Shown: positions 1 to 8,111 of the stretch, in pieces | Layout of the letters: every line of letters starts with the position of its first letter | Position numbering within the stretch: position 1 is the first letter of the stretch | From: Shewanella seohaensis | Lineage (GTDB): Bacteria > Pseudomonadota > Gammaproteobacteria > Enterobacterales > Shewanellaceae | Reading direction: 5' to 3' | Assembly: GCF_025449215.1 (NCBI RefSeq) | Contig: NZ_CP104900.1 | Coordinates: forward strand, 1,364,001 to 1,428,000 | DNA: 64,000 bases | Position numbers and translations under genes: made by a program | The notes under the pieces: model-generated | The model's database searches: none | The model's input: only the letters and a program-made list of their open reading frames with translations | Told to the model about the DNA's origin: nothing

Positions 1-316
1 GACGGAGTTGGACCAAATCCAAGTCTTAGTCGCGTCGATTTGTGAAGCCATTAAGCGGGTCAAACCTCAGTTTGAAGAGCCAACTCAATCGGCGACAGAG
101 CACTTGTCCCAGGAGGCGCTGGTGAGTGCCTTAAACCAATTGCGTCAAAGCTTGGAGGATGCCGATTCCGATGCGGTGACACAAATTGATGCATTAAAAC
201 CCCAAGTGAGTAGCAAGTTATGGCAGCAACTCAGCCCTGCGCTGACTATGATTAATCAGTATCAGTTCGATGAAGCGGTGGATTTGATTGATGAAGTGCT
301 TGCGGAATTAGCATGA
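1..316 (+). CDS. C-terminal end of a sensory/response-regulator protein (partial)
   Basis: The frame is open from the first base of the window and ends with TGA at 316, so only about the last 104 residues are seen. They are mostly helical and end in a pattern (LSPALTMINQYQFDEAVDLI) typical of the extreme C terminus of large hybrid histidine kinases, where a helical tail follows the receiver and Hpt parts. No phosphoacceptor Asp or His motif is visible in this piece. The next gene, a two-domain response regulator, lies about 50 bp downstream on the same strand, which suggests a signalling operon. The family assignment is an inference; the true start lies upstream of the window. Confidence 0.55.
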   Translation, partial: TELDQIQVLVASICEAIKRVKPQFEEPTQSATEHLSQEALVSALNQLRQSLEDADSDAVTQIDALKPQVSSKLWQQLSPALTMINQYQFDEAVDLIDEVLAELA

Positions 317-369
317 AGACCGGTCAATTGAAGAACGGTAGTTGACCATAAATAAAGCCACAGGATAAG

Positions 370-1398
370 GTGAAAGCGTTGATGGATAAGGCAACAATAT
401 TGGTCGTCGATGATACCCCGGAAAATATCGATATTTTAGTGGGCATCCTCGGTGAGGATTATAAGGTCAAGGTGGCGATTGATGGACCAAGAGCGCTCGC
501 CCTTGTTGCCAAAACCCTGCCAGATTTGATTTTACTCGACGTAATGATGCCCGGCATGAATGGCTATGAAGTGTGTAAGTTGCTTAAGCAGGAACCCCTA
601 ACTTGCCATATTCCAGTGATTTTTGTGACCGCCTTGTCTGAGGTGGCCGACGAGACCCAAGGGTTTGAGTTAGGCGCCGTCGATTACATTACTAAGCCTG
701 TGAGTGCCCCCGTGGTAAAAGCGCGGGTGCGAACCCATCTAGCGCTGTACGATCAAAAGCGCCTACTAGAGCAACAGGTTAAAGAGCGTACCCAAGAGTT
801 AGAAGAAACCCGCTTCGAAATTATCCGCCGCTTAGGCCGCGCCGCCGAATACAAAGACAACGAGACAGGCCTGCATGTTGTGCGTATGAGCCACTATGCA
901 CGGATGTTGGCCGTGAAACTAGGCTTGCCTAGCACCTTCTGCGAGCTGTTATATAACGCTGCGCCGATGCACGACATCGGGAAAATCGGCACTCCCGATG
1001 CGGTGCTGAAAAAGCCCGGTAAGCTTGATGCCGATGAGTGGGAAATCATGCAACAACATGCCGCCATTGGCGCTGAGATCATTGGCGAACATGGCGATCC
1101 ACTGCTGCAAATGGCGCGGCGCATCGCCTTAACTCACCACGAAAAGTGGGATGGTTCGGGTTATCCTAATGGTTTGTCTGGGGAAAATATTCCGATTGAA
1201 GGCCGAATTGTGGCGATAGCGGACGTCTTCGATGCCTTGACTTCGCGCCGTCCTTACAAGGAGCCGTGGACAATCGAAGCCACGGTCGAGTTGCTCGAAA
1301 GCCAAGCGGGAAAACACTTTGACCCTAAGCTGGTGGAGGAGTTTAAGCAAATTCTGCCGGAAGTCGTGGCTATTCGAGATACTTACATCGAGCATTAA
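370..1398 (+). CDS. Response regulator with HD-GYP phosphodiesterase domain
   Basis: A 342-residue two-domain protein. Residues about 8-125 form a CheY-like receiver with acidic pair DD at 14-15, phosphoacceptor D57 in LLDVMMPG and the conserved TKP lysine. A short coiled-coil linker (about 130-150) leads to an HD-GYP domain containing HDIGKIG and HHEKWDGSGYP. HD-GYP proteins of this type hydrolyse cyclic di-GMP in the cytoplasm, so it probably couples a kinase signal to a fall in c-di-GMP. The preceding partial gene is a good candidate for the cognate sensor. GTG at 370 follows an AGGATAAGG stretch; the in-frame ATG at 382 is an alternative. A strong hairpin terminator follows the stop. Confidence 0.93.
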   Translation: MKALMDKATILVVDDTPENIDILVGILGEDYKVKVAIDGPRALALVAKTLPDLILLDVMMPGMNGYEVCKLLKQEPLTCHIPVIFVTALSEVADETQGFELGAVDYITKPVSAPVVKARVRTHLALYDQKRLLEQQVKERTQELEETRFEIIRRLGRAAEYKDNETGLHVVRMSHYARMLAVKLGLPSTFCELLYNAAPMHDIGKIGTPDAVLKKPGKLDADEWEIMQQHAAIGAEIIGEHGDPLLQMARRIALTHHEKWDGSGYPNGLSGENIPIEGRIVAIADVFDALTSRRPYKEPWTIEATVELLESQAGKHFDPKLVEEFKQILPEVVAIRDTYIEH

Positions 1399-1401
1399 AC
1401 A

Positions 1402-1426
1402 AAAAAGGCGCCTAGGGCGCCTTTTT
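1402..1426. terminator. Bidirectional Rho-independent terminator
   Basis: A perfect 11-bp inverted repeat AAAAAGGCGCC / GGCGCCTTTTT with a 3-base loop lies between the convergent HD-GYP gene and ygfZ. The A and T tracts on both sides make it usable from both strands. Confidence 0.9.
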
Positions 1427-1457
1427 CAATAGCAACTCTTTGTTAGCTCGCGGCCAA

Positions 1458-2414
1458 CTATTCCTCTTCGAGCGAGTAGGGCAGAGCTTGGATCCCTAAG
1501 CTGGATTGCTCGTCATCAGCGAAACGCAGCTTGGCATCATTTGCGGTATCGTTAGCGAGAACGGCGGTCAGTAACACTTGATTGCCACGCTGCACGAACT
1601 CAATAATTTGTCCGCCCTTGCGGTAGCCATCTTCTAATGCAATCTCGATAACGCTTTCTAAATTAATCGTTAATGCTGTGGTGCCCTGAAGAATATAGAG
1701 TGCGCGCTTGTTACCACCACGGTATTTAGTGCGGGCAACGGTTTCTTGGCCCATATAGCAGCCCTTGTTGAAGCTAATGCCATTAATGGCCTGCAGGTTA
1801 CACATCTGCGGCACATATTGGTTAGCATGGCTTGGGGCTAGATTAGGGTAGCCCGCTGCAATTTCTAAGGCTTGCCAAGCGCTGGCATCAAATACGGTGT
1901 GCTCGCCCACTAAGGCCGTTGCCGCTTCTGGCTGCAGCACCAGCATAAAACGGTCCGCATCCTTTAGAATGGCGCCATGTTCAACCAATGTGAGTTCTTC
2001 AGTGATTTCACCGAAGTGTTGCGTCACAAACGGCACTGCTTGTTCGCCCGCCACACCGAGTAATGTCCACTCAGCCGTCGCATTTGTCAGGGTTGCCTTG
2101 CTAAATACGGCATATTTTTGCAGCTGCGGCAGGTCGAGCTCTAGGGTGTCCTTTGGCATCAGCATCAACAGCGCATCTTGGATGGCGAAGGTGCGGAAGC
2201 TGGCCAGCATCTTACCCTTAGGATCGCAATGCGCGCCCCAGCGCCATTGGTTGGCTTCGAGTGAGCTGATATCCGTGGTGACTTGGCCATGGATAAAACT
2301 GCGACCCTGTTCGCCGACCACTTTGATGAGGCCGAGGTGGGATAGGTTGGCGAGCATAAGTGGAGGCATTGAGGCGTCCAGATCCCAATTGGGTGTCGAA
2401 ACTGCAATAGTCAT
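1458..2414 (-). CDS. ygfZ: YgfZ/GcvT-domain folate-binding protein
   Basis: A 318-residue protein of the COG0354 YgfZ family, tetrahydrofolate-binding relatives of GcvT that support repair or assembly of certain iron-sulfur enzymes and thereby tRNA modification such as MiaB-dependent thiolation. The diagnostic family motif KGCYMGQE with its conserved cysteine is present, followed by VARTKYRG. Length matches the family. The ATG at 2414 has purine-rich sequence (GGAGATCC read on the complement) upstream. It stands alone between the HD-GYP gene and serA and shares a bidirectional terminator with the former. Confidence 0.93.
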   Translation of the reverse strand: MTIAVSTPNWDLDASMPPLMLANLSHLGLIKVVGEQGRSFIHGQVTTDISSLEANQWRWGAHCDPKGKMLASFRTFAIQDALLMLMPKDTLELDLPQLQKYAVFSKATLTNATAEWTLLGVAGEQAVPFVTQHFGEITEELTLVEHGAILKDADRFMLVLQPEAATALVGEHTVFDASAWQALEIAAGYPNLAPSHANQYVPQMCNLQAINGISFNKGCYMGQETVARTKYRGGNKRALYILQGTTALTINLESVIEIALEDGYRKGGQIIEFVQRGNQVLLTAVLANDTANDAKLRFADDEQSSLGIQALPYSLEEE

Positions 2415-2485
2415 AGCGGAGATCCTGAAAATGAAGACGATGCAAGAGGCTAGATTGTAGCGGAATTAAGCGGCGCTCAAAGCAT

Positions 2486-2521
2486 AAGGCGCACATATCT
2501 TGAATGAAATGTGCGCCTTAT
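2486..2521 (-). terminator. Likely serA terminator hairpin
   Basis: A 12-13 bp inverted repeat ATAAGGCGCACAT / ATGTGCGCCTTAT with an 11-base loop lies just beyond the serA stop. The T tract is weak, so termination strength is uncertain. Confidence 0.65.
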
Positions 2522-2550
2522 AAATACACTCAAGCTGAGTGCGTAAAGCC

Positions 2551-3780
2551 TTAGAACAATACGCGGGTGCGCAGTGTGCCTTCAATGGCCTTAAGTTCGA
2601 CCAGTGCTTCCTCGGCTTGGTGAGTATCGACTTCCATCACCACATAACCGATTTCAGCTGTGGTTTGCAGATACTGAGCGGCAATGTTGATGCCTTTTTC
2701 AGAGAAAGCTTTGTTGATTTTGATCAGCACGCCAGGACGGTTTTGGTGAATGTGCAGTAAGCGCGAAATGCCTTTGTGCATTGGCAGCGACACTTCTGGG
2801 AAGTTAACCGCAGAAACGGTCGAACCGTTGTCTGAGTATTTGGCTAACTTGCCAGCTACTTCGATACCGATGTTTTCTTGGGCTTCGGCAGTGCTGCCGC
2901 CCACGTGCGGGGTCAACAGCACATTGTCTAAGCCACGCAATGGGCTGATAAATTCATCATCATTCGATTGTGGCTCGACAGGGAATACGTCGATTGCCGC
3001 GCCCGCAAGGTGACGCTCTTTAAGGGCAACCGTCAGGGCATCGATATCAACCACAGTGCCGCGTGAGGCGTTGATAAAAATGCTGCCTTTACGCATGGCG
3101 GCAAATTCCGCGGTGCTGATCATATCTTTGGTCTGCGCTGTCTCAGGGACGTGCAAACTGATCACATCGGATTGTGCCAGTAATTGTTCCATCGAATGGA
3201 TTTGTTGGGCATTGCCTAATGGCAGTTTGTCTTCGATATCGAAAAACACCACGCGCATGCCTAAGGTTTCAGCCAGGATCCCGAGCTGAGTACCAATATG
3301 ACCATAACCTATCACACCTAAGGTTTTGCCACGGACTTCGTAACTGCCAGCGGCCGTTTTCATCCAGCCACCACGGTGGGCGATGGCATTACGCTCAGGA
3401 ATGCCGCGCATCAGCATGATGATTTCGCCTAATACCAGTTCAGCCACGCTGCGGGTATTGGAAAACGGTGCGTTAAAGACGGGTATACCGAGTAATTCGG
3501 CGGTCGCCAGATCCACTTGGTTAGTACCGATACAGAAACAACCAATCGCAATCAGTTTTTCGGCACGCTTCAATACATCAGCCGTTAATTGGGTACGGGA
3601 ACGAATACCAACAAAGTGAGCATCTTTGATGGACTCGAGCAGGGCTTCATCACCTAAGGAGGCTTTGTGATACTCGATATTGGTGTATCCAGCACGTTCA
3701 AATACATCGACCGCAGATTGGTGGACGCCTTCCAACAACAGGATCTTGATCTTATCCTTGTCCAGCGAATGTTTCGCCAT
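2551..3780 (-). CDS. serA: D-3-phosphoglycerate dehydrogenase
   Basis: A 409-residue enzyme catalysing the NAD-dependent oxidation of 3-phosphoglycerate, the first committed step of L-serine synthesis. The N-terminal D-isomer 2-hydroxyacid dehydrogenase fold carries the Rossmann motif GKTLGVIGYGHIG, the catalytic Arg region INASRGTVVD and the catalytic His in LTPHVGGST. The C-terminal 75 residues are an ACT domain (RPGVLIKINKAFSEKGINIA), the usual serine-binding feedback site. Length equals that of the E. coli enzyme (410). It is transcribed alone, away from the yjdF-like gene. Confidence 0.97.
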   Translation of the reverse strand: MAKHSLDKDKIKILLLEGVHQSAVDVFERAGYTNIEYHKASLGDEALLESIKDAHFVGIRSRTQLTADVLKRAEKLIAIGCFCIGTNQVDLATAELLGIPVFNAPFSNTRSVAELVLGEIIMLMRGIPERNAIAHRGGWMKTAAGSYEVRGKTLGVIGYGHIGTQLGILAETLGMRVVFFDIEDKLPLGNAQQIHSMEQLLAQSDVISLHVPETAQTKDMISTAEFAAMRKGSIFINASRGTVVDIDALTVALKERHLAGAAIDVFPVEPQSNDDEFISPLRGLDNVLLTPHVGGSTAEAQENIGIEVAGKLAKYSDNGSTVSAVNFPEVSLPMHKGISRLLHIHQNRPGVLIKINKAFSEKGINIAAQYLQTTAEIGYVVMEVDTHQAEEALVELKAIEGTLRTRVLF

Positions 3781-3880
3781 GATATGGGTACCCTCTAATT
3801 AATTGAAATAGTTCTGTGTGATATGCTGACAGCCTTGGCCTTCCAAAGTAGCACTTTTTTTGCTCACTGTGGAGGGCTAG

Positions 3881-3943
3881 ATGGCTAAAGTTAATATTCT
3901 AGAATTAGAACAATATCGCATAAGAGGAAGGAACATTGAATAA
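3881..3943 (+). CDS. Putative 20-codon ORF overlapping the yjdF-like start
   Basis: ATG at 3881 follows a near-ideal Shine-Dalgarno (GGAGG at 3871-3875, 5-base spacer). The ORF encodes a 20-residue peptide beginning MAKVNILELEQYR and ends with TAA at 3941-3943, overlapping the TTG start of the next gene by 8 nt. The overlap suggests translational coupling, in which ribosomes finishing the short ORF re-initiate on the downstream gene. I do not recognise the peptide. It is too short to judge by composition, so the claim rests on the ribosome-binding site and overlap geometry. Confidence 0.45.
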   Translation: MAKVNILELEQYRIRGRNIE

Positions 3944-4544
3944 CAAAATCATTTGGTGCGGTATTTACCTCTCAGTTTTAATATGGTCGGCGATAAAACC
4001 TGCAGATCCATTCACCTGGTGGCTCGAAGCCTTGCCCGCATTAGTGGCCGTGCCCTTGCTCTTTTTTACCCGTAAGGGTTTTCCACTGACGCCCTTAGTG
4101 TATTTTTTGGTGCTGGTGCATTGCTGTGTGTTGTTTGTTGGCGCGCACTATACCTATGCCGAAGTGCCACTGTTCGATACCATTGCCCAGTGGATGGGCA
4201 CTGAACGCAACAACTACGACAAGGTCGGGCATTTCGCCCAAGGTTTTATTCCTGCCATGTTAGCCCGTGAGATTATGTTACGTAATCAAGCCGTTAAACC
4301 TGGTGCTTGGTGTGCCTTTTTAGTCACCTGCTTTGTGTTGGCCTTTAGTGCCTTCTACGAACTGATTGAATGGTGGGTGGCCGCCGCGACGGGCGAAGGC
4401 GCCGAGGCTTTCTTAGGCACTCAGGGTTATGTGTGGGATACCCAATCGGATATGTTTTTAGCCTTGATAGGTGCCATTGTCGCGCTAATCAGTTTATCCC
4501 GTGTGCAGGATAAGCAAATCGCGAAACTTACCGGCCACGCGTAA
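3936..4544 (+). CDS. yjdF: YjdF-family (DUF2238) inner-membrane protein
   Basis: A 202-residue polytopic membrane protein with about six hydrophobic segments (for example ALPALVAVPLLFF and FLALIGAIVALISL). The conserved family segments include YDKVGHFAQGF and FYELIEWW, with charged residues set inside membrane segments. The biochemical role of DUF2238 proteins is not established. The start is TTG at 3936, chosen because AGGAAGGA lies just upstream and no ATG is suitably placed. The 20-codon ORF described at 3881 overlaps its start. A hairpin terminator follows. Confidence 0.85.
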   Translation: MNNKIIWCGIYLSVLIWSAIKPADPFTWWLEALPALVAVPLLFFTRKGFPLTPLVYFLVLVHCCVLFVGAHYTYAEVPLFDTIAQWMGTERNNYDKVGHFAQGFIPAMLAREIMLRNQAVKPGAWCAFLVTCFVLAFSAFYELIEWWVAAATGEGAEAFLGTQGYVWDTQSDMFLALIGAIVALISLSRVQDKQIAKLTGHA

Positions 4545-4570
4545 GCGCGATAGCTCACAGCTCACAGTTA

Positions 4571-4604
4571 AATCCCTCCTAAGACAGCCTTAGGAGGGAT
4601 TTTT
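4571..4604 (+). terminator. Rho-independent terminator after yjdF
   Basis: A perfect 13-bp stem AATCCCTCCTAAG / CTTAGGAGGGATT with a 5-base loop is followed by TTTT. Confidence 0.9.
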
Positions 4605-4918
4605 ATTCCTCAAACTGTCATCTTTTTCTGTTAATTTTTTGTTTAAACTTTCGGTTGAGTGCGATATAGACTAAGGTATAGGTCTGACAAATTGCGGATG
4701 AACCCTAGGATTAATCACTATTTAATGGCAAGGCTTTGGTCTGTTAGTCGGACTTACACTATAAAAAGAGTGATTATTTAGTACATTTGGGTGATGGCAT
4801 TCATGCGGTAACTAGTCAAAATGGGTTATGTTAATTAATTGTACTTTGTGTACATTTGCCCTCTTCAGTTCAGCATTAGGCTAATAAAAACTAAATACTT
4901 TTCAGGGAGAAGAGTAAA
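4605..4918 (+). promoter_or_regulatory. AT-rich upstream region of the CsgD-like regulator
   Basis: About 310 bp with no gene, clearly richer in A+T than its surroundings. It contains a GGATTAATC stretch near 4708 and GTAC-flanked elements near 4839-4853, the kind of long leader expected of a biofilm regulator with several inputs. I could not assign a definite -35/-10 pair. AGGGAGAAGAG just upstream of 4919 serves as ribosome-binding site for the next gene. Confidence 0.4.
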
Positions 4919-5584
4919 GTGAATACTATCAACGAGTTAGTTTTTCTGCATCAAGTGGCAGCACCTTGCCATTTGGCGATACTCGCAGAATCTATCGGAT
5001 TAAAAACACGGATTGTTAAACAGGCTTCCGAGCTAAATTTAGATAAAGGGCAACGCAGTTTTTGCCTTATCGCCCAAAAAGGCGCTGCCTTAGATAATAA
5101 AGGCATTCCGCTGTTGGCCTCACGTCTAGTGCCCCATGTTCCCGTCGCCTTGTATCAAGTCGAGCGTAATTCCTTAGACCAAGAGTCAGCCATGTTGCTG
5201 GGGATCCGCGGTCTGTTATTTGCGGATCAGCGCATGGATTTGATGCTAACAGGGCTGCGCAAAATGGTGGCCGATGAGCTTTGGTACGATAGAACCTTAC
5301 TCAGTAAGATGTTTCGCCGGGTGGTGCAAAAGTTGGATGGGCAAAATGATATGCCCGCCGATACTGTTGCCATGTTGCAAGCGCTTACGTCGAGGGAGCG
5401 AACCATTATTCAGTTCGTCTCTAGCGGCGCGCGTAATAAGGAAATCGCCCATCGACTCTGCATCAGTGAGCATACGGTGAAGGCGCATATTTCCTCTATT
5501 TTCCGCAAGACCCAGTCCCGCAATCGTGTTGAGCTATTGCGTTGGGCTCAGACCTATCAAACACATTTTGAGTTTTGCAGTTAA
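4919..5584 (+). CDS. CsgD-like LuxR-family transcriptional regulator
   Basis: A 221-residue regulator. The C-terminal ~65 residues are a LuxR/FixJ helix-turn-helix (LTSRERTIIQFVSSGARNKE, then HRLCISEHTVKAHISSIFRK). The N-terminal ~140 residues resemble a receiver fold but lack an obvious phosphorylation pocket, as in CsgD. It lies directly before the curli genes, facing them, so the natural inference is that it activates csgBA and perhaps its own promoter. GTG at 4919 is preceded by a good Shine-Dalgarno (AGGGAGAAGAG). The long AT-rich upstream region fits a highly regulated promoter. The CsgD assignment rests on context plus architecture. Confidence 0.8.
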   Translation: MNTINELVFLHQVAAPCHLAILAESIGLKTRIVKQASELNLDKGQRSFCLIAQKGAALDNKGIPLLASRLVPHVPVALYQVERNSLDQESAMLLGIRGLLFADQRMDLMLTGLRKMVADELWYDRTLLSKMFRRVVQKLDGQNDMPADTVAMLQALTSRERTIIQFVSSGARNKEIAHRLCISEHTVKAHISSIFRKTQSRNRVELLRWAQTYQTHFEFCS

Positions 5585-5611
5585 GCTCAAAGCTTACGCC
5601 TTAAACGCACT

Positions 5612-5685
5612 AAGGTGAGTTGCGAGTGAGCTGTGCCGGTGATTTACATCGGCAAGATAAGACGAGCGGCAACTCACTTTTGTGC
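5612..5685 (+). terminator. Branched hairpin after the CsgD-like gene
   Basis: GTGAGTTGC (starting about 5614) pairs with GCAACTCAC (about 5672-5681) across roughly 50 nt. Inside it, GCCG and CGGC form a smaller stem. TTTT follows. It could be a terminator with a large structured loop or a small structured RNA element in the 3' UTR. Confidence 0.45.
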
Positions 5686-5698
5686 TTTATGCGCAAAC

Positions 5699-5731
5699 AA
5701 AAACGGGAACATGATTCATGTTCCCGTTTTT
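5699..5731. terminator. Bidirectional terminator between csgD-like gene and csgA
   Basis: A near-perfect 16-bp palindrome AAAAACGGGAACATGA / TCATGTTCCCGTTTTT sits between convergent genes and has A/T tracts on both sides. Confidence 0.92.
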
Positions 5732-5768
5732 ATTGGGCCGCCTACAGCAGACGGCCTATCGATAGAGA

Positions 5769-7277
5769 TTAGTACTGAACAACGGTCGCAACGTTCATAT
5801 CACCGGTTTGGTTAACGCTGATGCTGTTGCTGTTGCCTGCTTGCGAACCAACAACTAAGTTGTCATTACCTGTTTGGGTAATCATTAGGCTGTTGTTATC
5901 ACCACGCACACCAAATGAGCTAGATGCGAATGAAGTGCCGCTATCGCCACCTACCCAGTTACCGTTACCCGCTTGAGTGATTTGAGCTGAGTTTTCATCA
6001 CCTTCGATGATTAAATCGATAAGGTTCAGATCGCCACGGTGTTGCAGTGCAGTCACATCGGCGTTGTTGTTACCCGTTACACTGATGATAGTCTCGTTTT
6101 GATCACCATCTTGCTCAACATCTACTTCGTTGTCGTTACCCACGGCATCCACATAAGCGAAGTTCGCATCACCTTCTTGGCTGATTTCGATGCTGTTGTC
6201 TTCACCTGTTGCGAAGGCAACCAGTTCGTTGTTATCACCCTTAGAAGATAGGTCGAAATCGTTGTCAGTACCGTAAGCACCAAAGGTTGCGAAGTTAGCA
6301 TCACCACGTTGTTTTAAGTCAACGTCGTTGCTATCGCCCCATACTTGGAACTCTGCACCGTTGCTGTCGCCACGTTGCTTGATAGTAATGTCGTTGTCGT
6401 TACCTTGGATGTCAGCAACTAAAGTATCGCCTACAGTGTTGCGGTTACCGTCTTGAGCGATATCGATGCTGTTGTCATCACCCGTGGTCATTGACAGGTA
6501 AGCTGTGTTGCTGCTGCCTTCTTGTTTCATGGTGATGTCGTTCTCGCTACCCGCTAAGGCGTAAACGAAGCCAGTATGGCTTTCACCCTTTTGATAGATA
6601 TCGACGCTGTTGTCGTTACCCGCGATGCCTTTAGCCGCACCAAAGTTGTTGTTACCAATCTGTTCAACCGATACATCGTTGTTATTGCCCACGTTAGCGG
6701 TCAGGTCGAGTGCGATTAAACCCGCTTGGTTGTTGCTACCGTATTGCTTGATGTCGCCATCGTTGTTATCGCCTTGAACGCGGAATACTGCGAGGTTAGC
6801 ATCACCTTCTTGTTCTACGAAGGCGCTGTTTTCGTTGCCAGTGATTTCAACGTAGCTTTCGTTCACTTCACCTAATTGGTTCACAGAAACCAGGTTGTCG
6901 TTACCAGTGATGTCGTTGCTGCTTTGGTTGAAGAAACCATCCTGCGCTACTTCAGCTTCGTTGTTATTGCCAGTGACGTTAACTGATGCAACATGCCAAT
7001 CCGTTTGTTGAGTCACAGTGACTTGGTTGGCATCACCCGTTGAGTTAACTTGCGCTTCATGCCACACACCGTCTTGTAATACGGTGGCAACTTGGTCGTT
7101 ACCCGTTTGAGTAACTGCTGCAGCGTTAATTAACCCAGTTTGCGCCACTAAGGTGTCTTGACCTTGGCCAGTTTGTTCAACGCTGATGTCGTTAATGAGA
7201 CTGGCTGCAAATGCCTGGCCACTTAAGCCCGTTGCAATAGCTAGCGCAATGAGTGATTTTTTCGCTTGTGATTTCAT
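5769..7277 (-). CDS. csgA: Giant curlin subunit (CsgA-like), about 20 curlin repeats
   Basis: A 502-residue secreted amyloid subunit. A Sec signal peptide (about residues 1-24, ending GLSGQAFA) is followed by roughly 20 consecutive repeats of about 22 residues with the curlin pattern of alternating hydrophobics, Q-x-G and N-x-N (for example VEQEGDANLAV, ITQAGNGNWVG, VNQTGDMNVAT). E. coli CsgA is about 151 residues with five repeats, so this is around four times longer. Central repeats are rich in Asp and Glu. It ends in QY like its neighbour CsgB. ATG at 7277 has GGGAGAG upstream and lies 14 bp after csgB, so the two form an operon csgB-csgA. No csgE, csgF or csgG is visible in the window. 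Confidence 0.93.
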   Translation of the reverse strand: MKSQAKKSLIALAIATGLSGQAFAASLINDISVEQTGQGQDTLVAQTGLINAAAVTQTGNDQVATVLQDGVWHEAQVNSTGDANQVTVTQQTDWHVASVNVTGNNNEAEVAQDGFFNQSSNDITGNDNLVSVNQLGEVNESYVEITGNENSAFVEQEGDANLAVFRVQGDNNDGDIKQYGSNNQAGLIALDLTANVGNNNDVSVEQIGNNNFGAAKGIAGNDNSVDIYQKGESHTGFVYALAGSENDITMKQEGSSNTAYLSMTTGDDNSIDIAQDGNRNTVGDTLVADIQGNDNDITIKQRGDSNGAEFQVWGDSNDVDLKQRGDANFATFGAYGTDNDFDLSSKGDNNELVAFATGEDNSIEISQEGDANFAYVDAVGNDNEVDVEQDGDQNETIISVTGNNNADVTALQHRGDLNLIDLIIEGDENSAQITQAGNGNWVGGDSGTSFASSSFGVRGDNNSLMITQTGNDNLVVGSQAGNSNSISVNQTGDMNVATVVQY

Positions 7278-7291
7278 GTGACTCTCCCTGT

Positions 7292-7711
7292 TTAATACTG
7301 AGTTATTGAGATTGCAGCACCATCTGCAATCTGCTGGATCGAAAAATTGCCGCTTCCTAGTTGGTTCAATTGCACCAAATTGTCATTGCCAATCTGGGTG
7401 ATTGAAGCCGTGTTTTGAGTGCCGACTTGCAGTAGTTGGACTTCATTGTTGGAACCAATCTGTGTCACAAGCGAAACGTTGTCGTTACCTGCTTGCGTCG
7501 CATAGGCGCTGTTATCGCTGCCCGATTGGATCACTATCGCTTGGTTTGCCGTACCTTGCTGCACTAGGTCGATAAGGTTATCGCGCCCAGAACGCTCAAT
7601 GAGCGCCTGCAGGGTAATGGGCAGTTCACTGACATCTGCCGCTTGGCTGGGTGTCAGACAACTACATAACAAGATGAGCAGTACCAAAAAGCGTGTTAAT
7701 AGACTTGGCAC
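7292..7711 (-). CDS. csgB: Minor curlin / nucleator (CsgB-like)
   Basis: A 139-residue protein with an N-terminal signal peptide (hydrophobic FLVLLILLCSCL, cleavage near PSQA) and about four to five curlin repeats (VQQGTANQAIVIQSGSDN, TQIGSNNEVQLL, TQIGNDNLVQLNQ). Its length matches CsgB, the surface nucleator that seeds CsgA polymerisation. The open frame extends to an ATG at 7762, but I chose GTG at 7711 because AAGGAG lies 6 bases upstream and translation from there starts directly at the signal peptide. It is the first gene of a csgBA operon and is divergent from the subtilase gene. Confidence 0.88.
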   Translation of the reverse strand: MPSLLTRFLVLLILLCSCLTPSQAADVSELPITLQALIERSGRDNLIDLVQQGTANQAIVIQSGSDNSAYATQAGNDNVSLVTQIGSNNEVQLLQVGTQNTASITQIGNDNLVQLNQLGSGNFSIQQIADGAAISITQY

Positions 7712-7853
7712 AAGTGACTCCTTGTATGTATAGGTGTTTTGGCTGGCTGAAAAACACACCAACCAATTCAGGCATCAAGGTACGAGTCATAGGGCCGAGA
7801 GACAATTGGCCGAAAGGGTATTTATTTGTTGAGGAGTAATTGCCAGCTAGGTT

Positions 7854-7873
7854 GGATTAACTTTTGTTAATCC
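7854..7873. promoter_or_regulatory. Operator-like dyad in the csgB/protease divergent promoter region
   Basis: A perfect 8-bp inverted repeat GGATTAAC-TTTT-GTTAATCC lies in the 400-bp gap between csgB (leftward) and the subtilase (rightward). It has no T tract suited to termination and sits where shared regulation is expected. A related GGATTAATC half occurs near 4708 upstream of the CsgD-like gene. Binding by that regulator is a hypothesis only. Confidence 0.4.
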
Positions 7874-8111
7874 CATGATAAATCAGTTTATTGTCTATTT
7901 ACGCGCCGTACGTCTTCCCTTTTAACCTACCAAGTCGGTCTAGTAGTTAAGTCGTATTTCGCTGTGGGCGGCTTTTTAAGTTGAAACATTATGGCAACAA
8001 TTTAGCGGCAAACATGCTGGATGTTCGTCGCTATTATCCAATCAATTTTGAGCGGAGGCTGCGTAATTGCGGTTCCAGAATTTCAACGTAAAGGACTATA
8101 GGAAGCTCAAT

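Noticed and set aside
5633..5815. 60-codon plus-strand frame downstream of the CsgD-like gene
   Set aside because: It lies over the two hairpins and the csgA end, with no ribosome-binding site.
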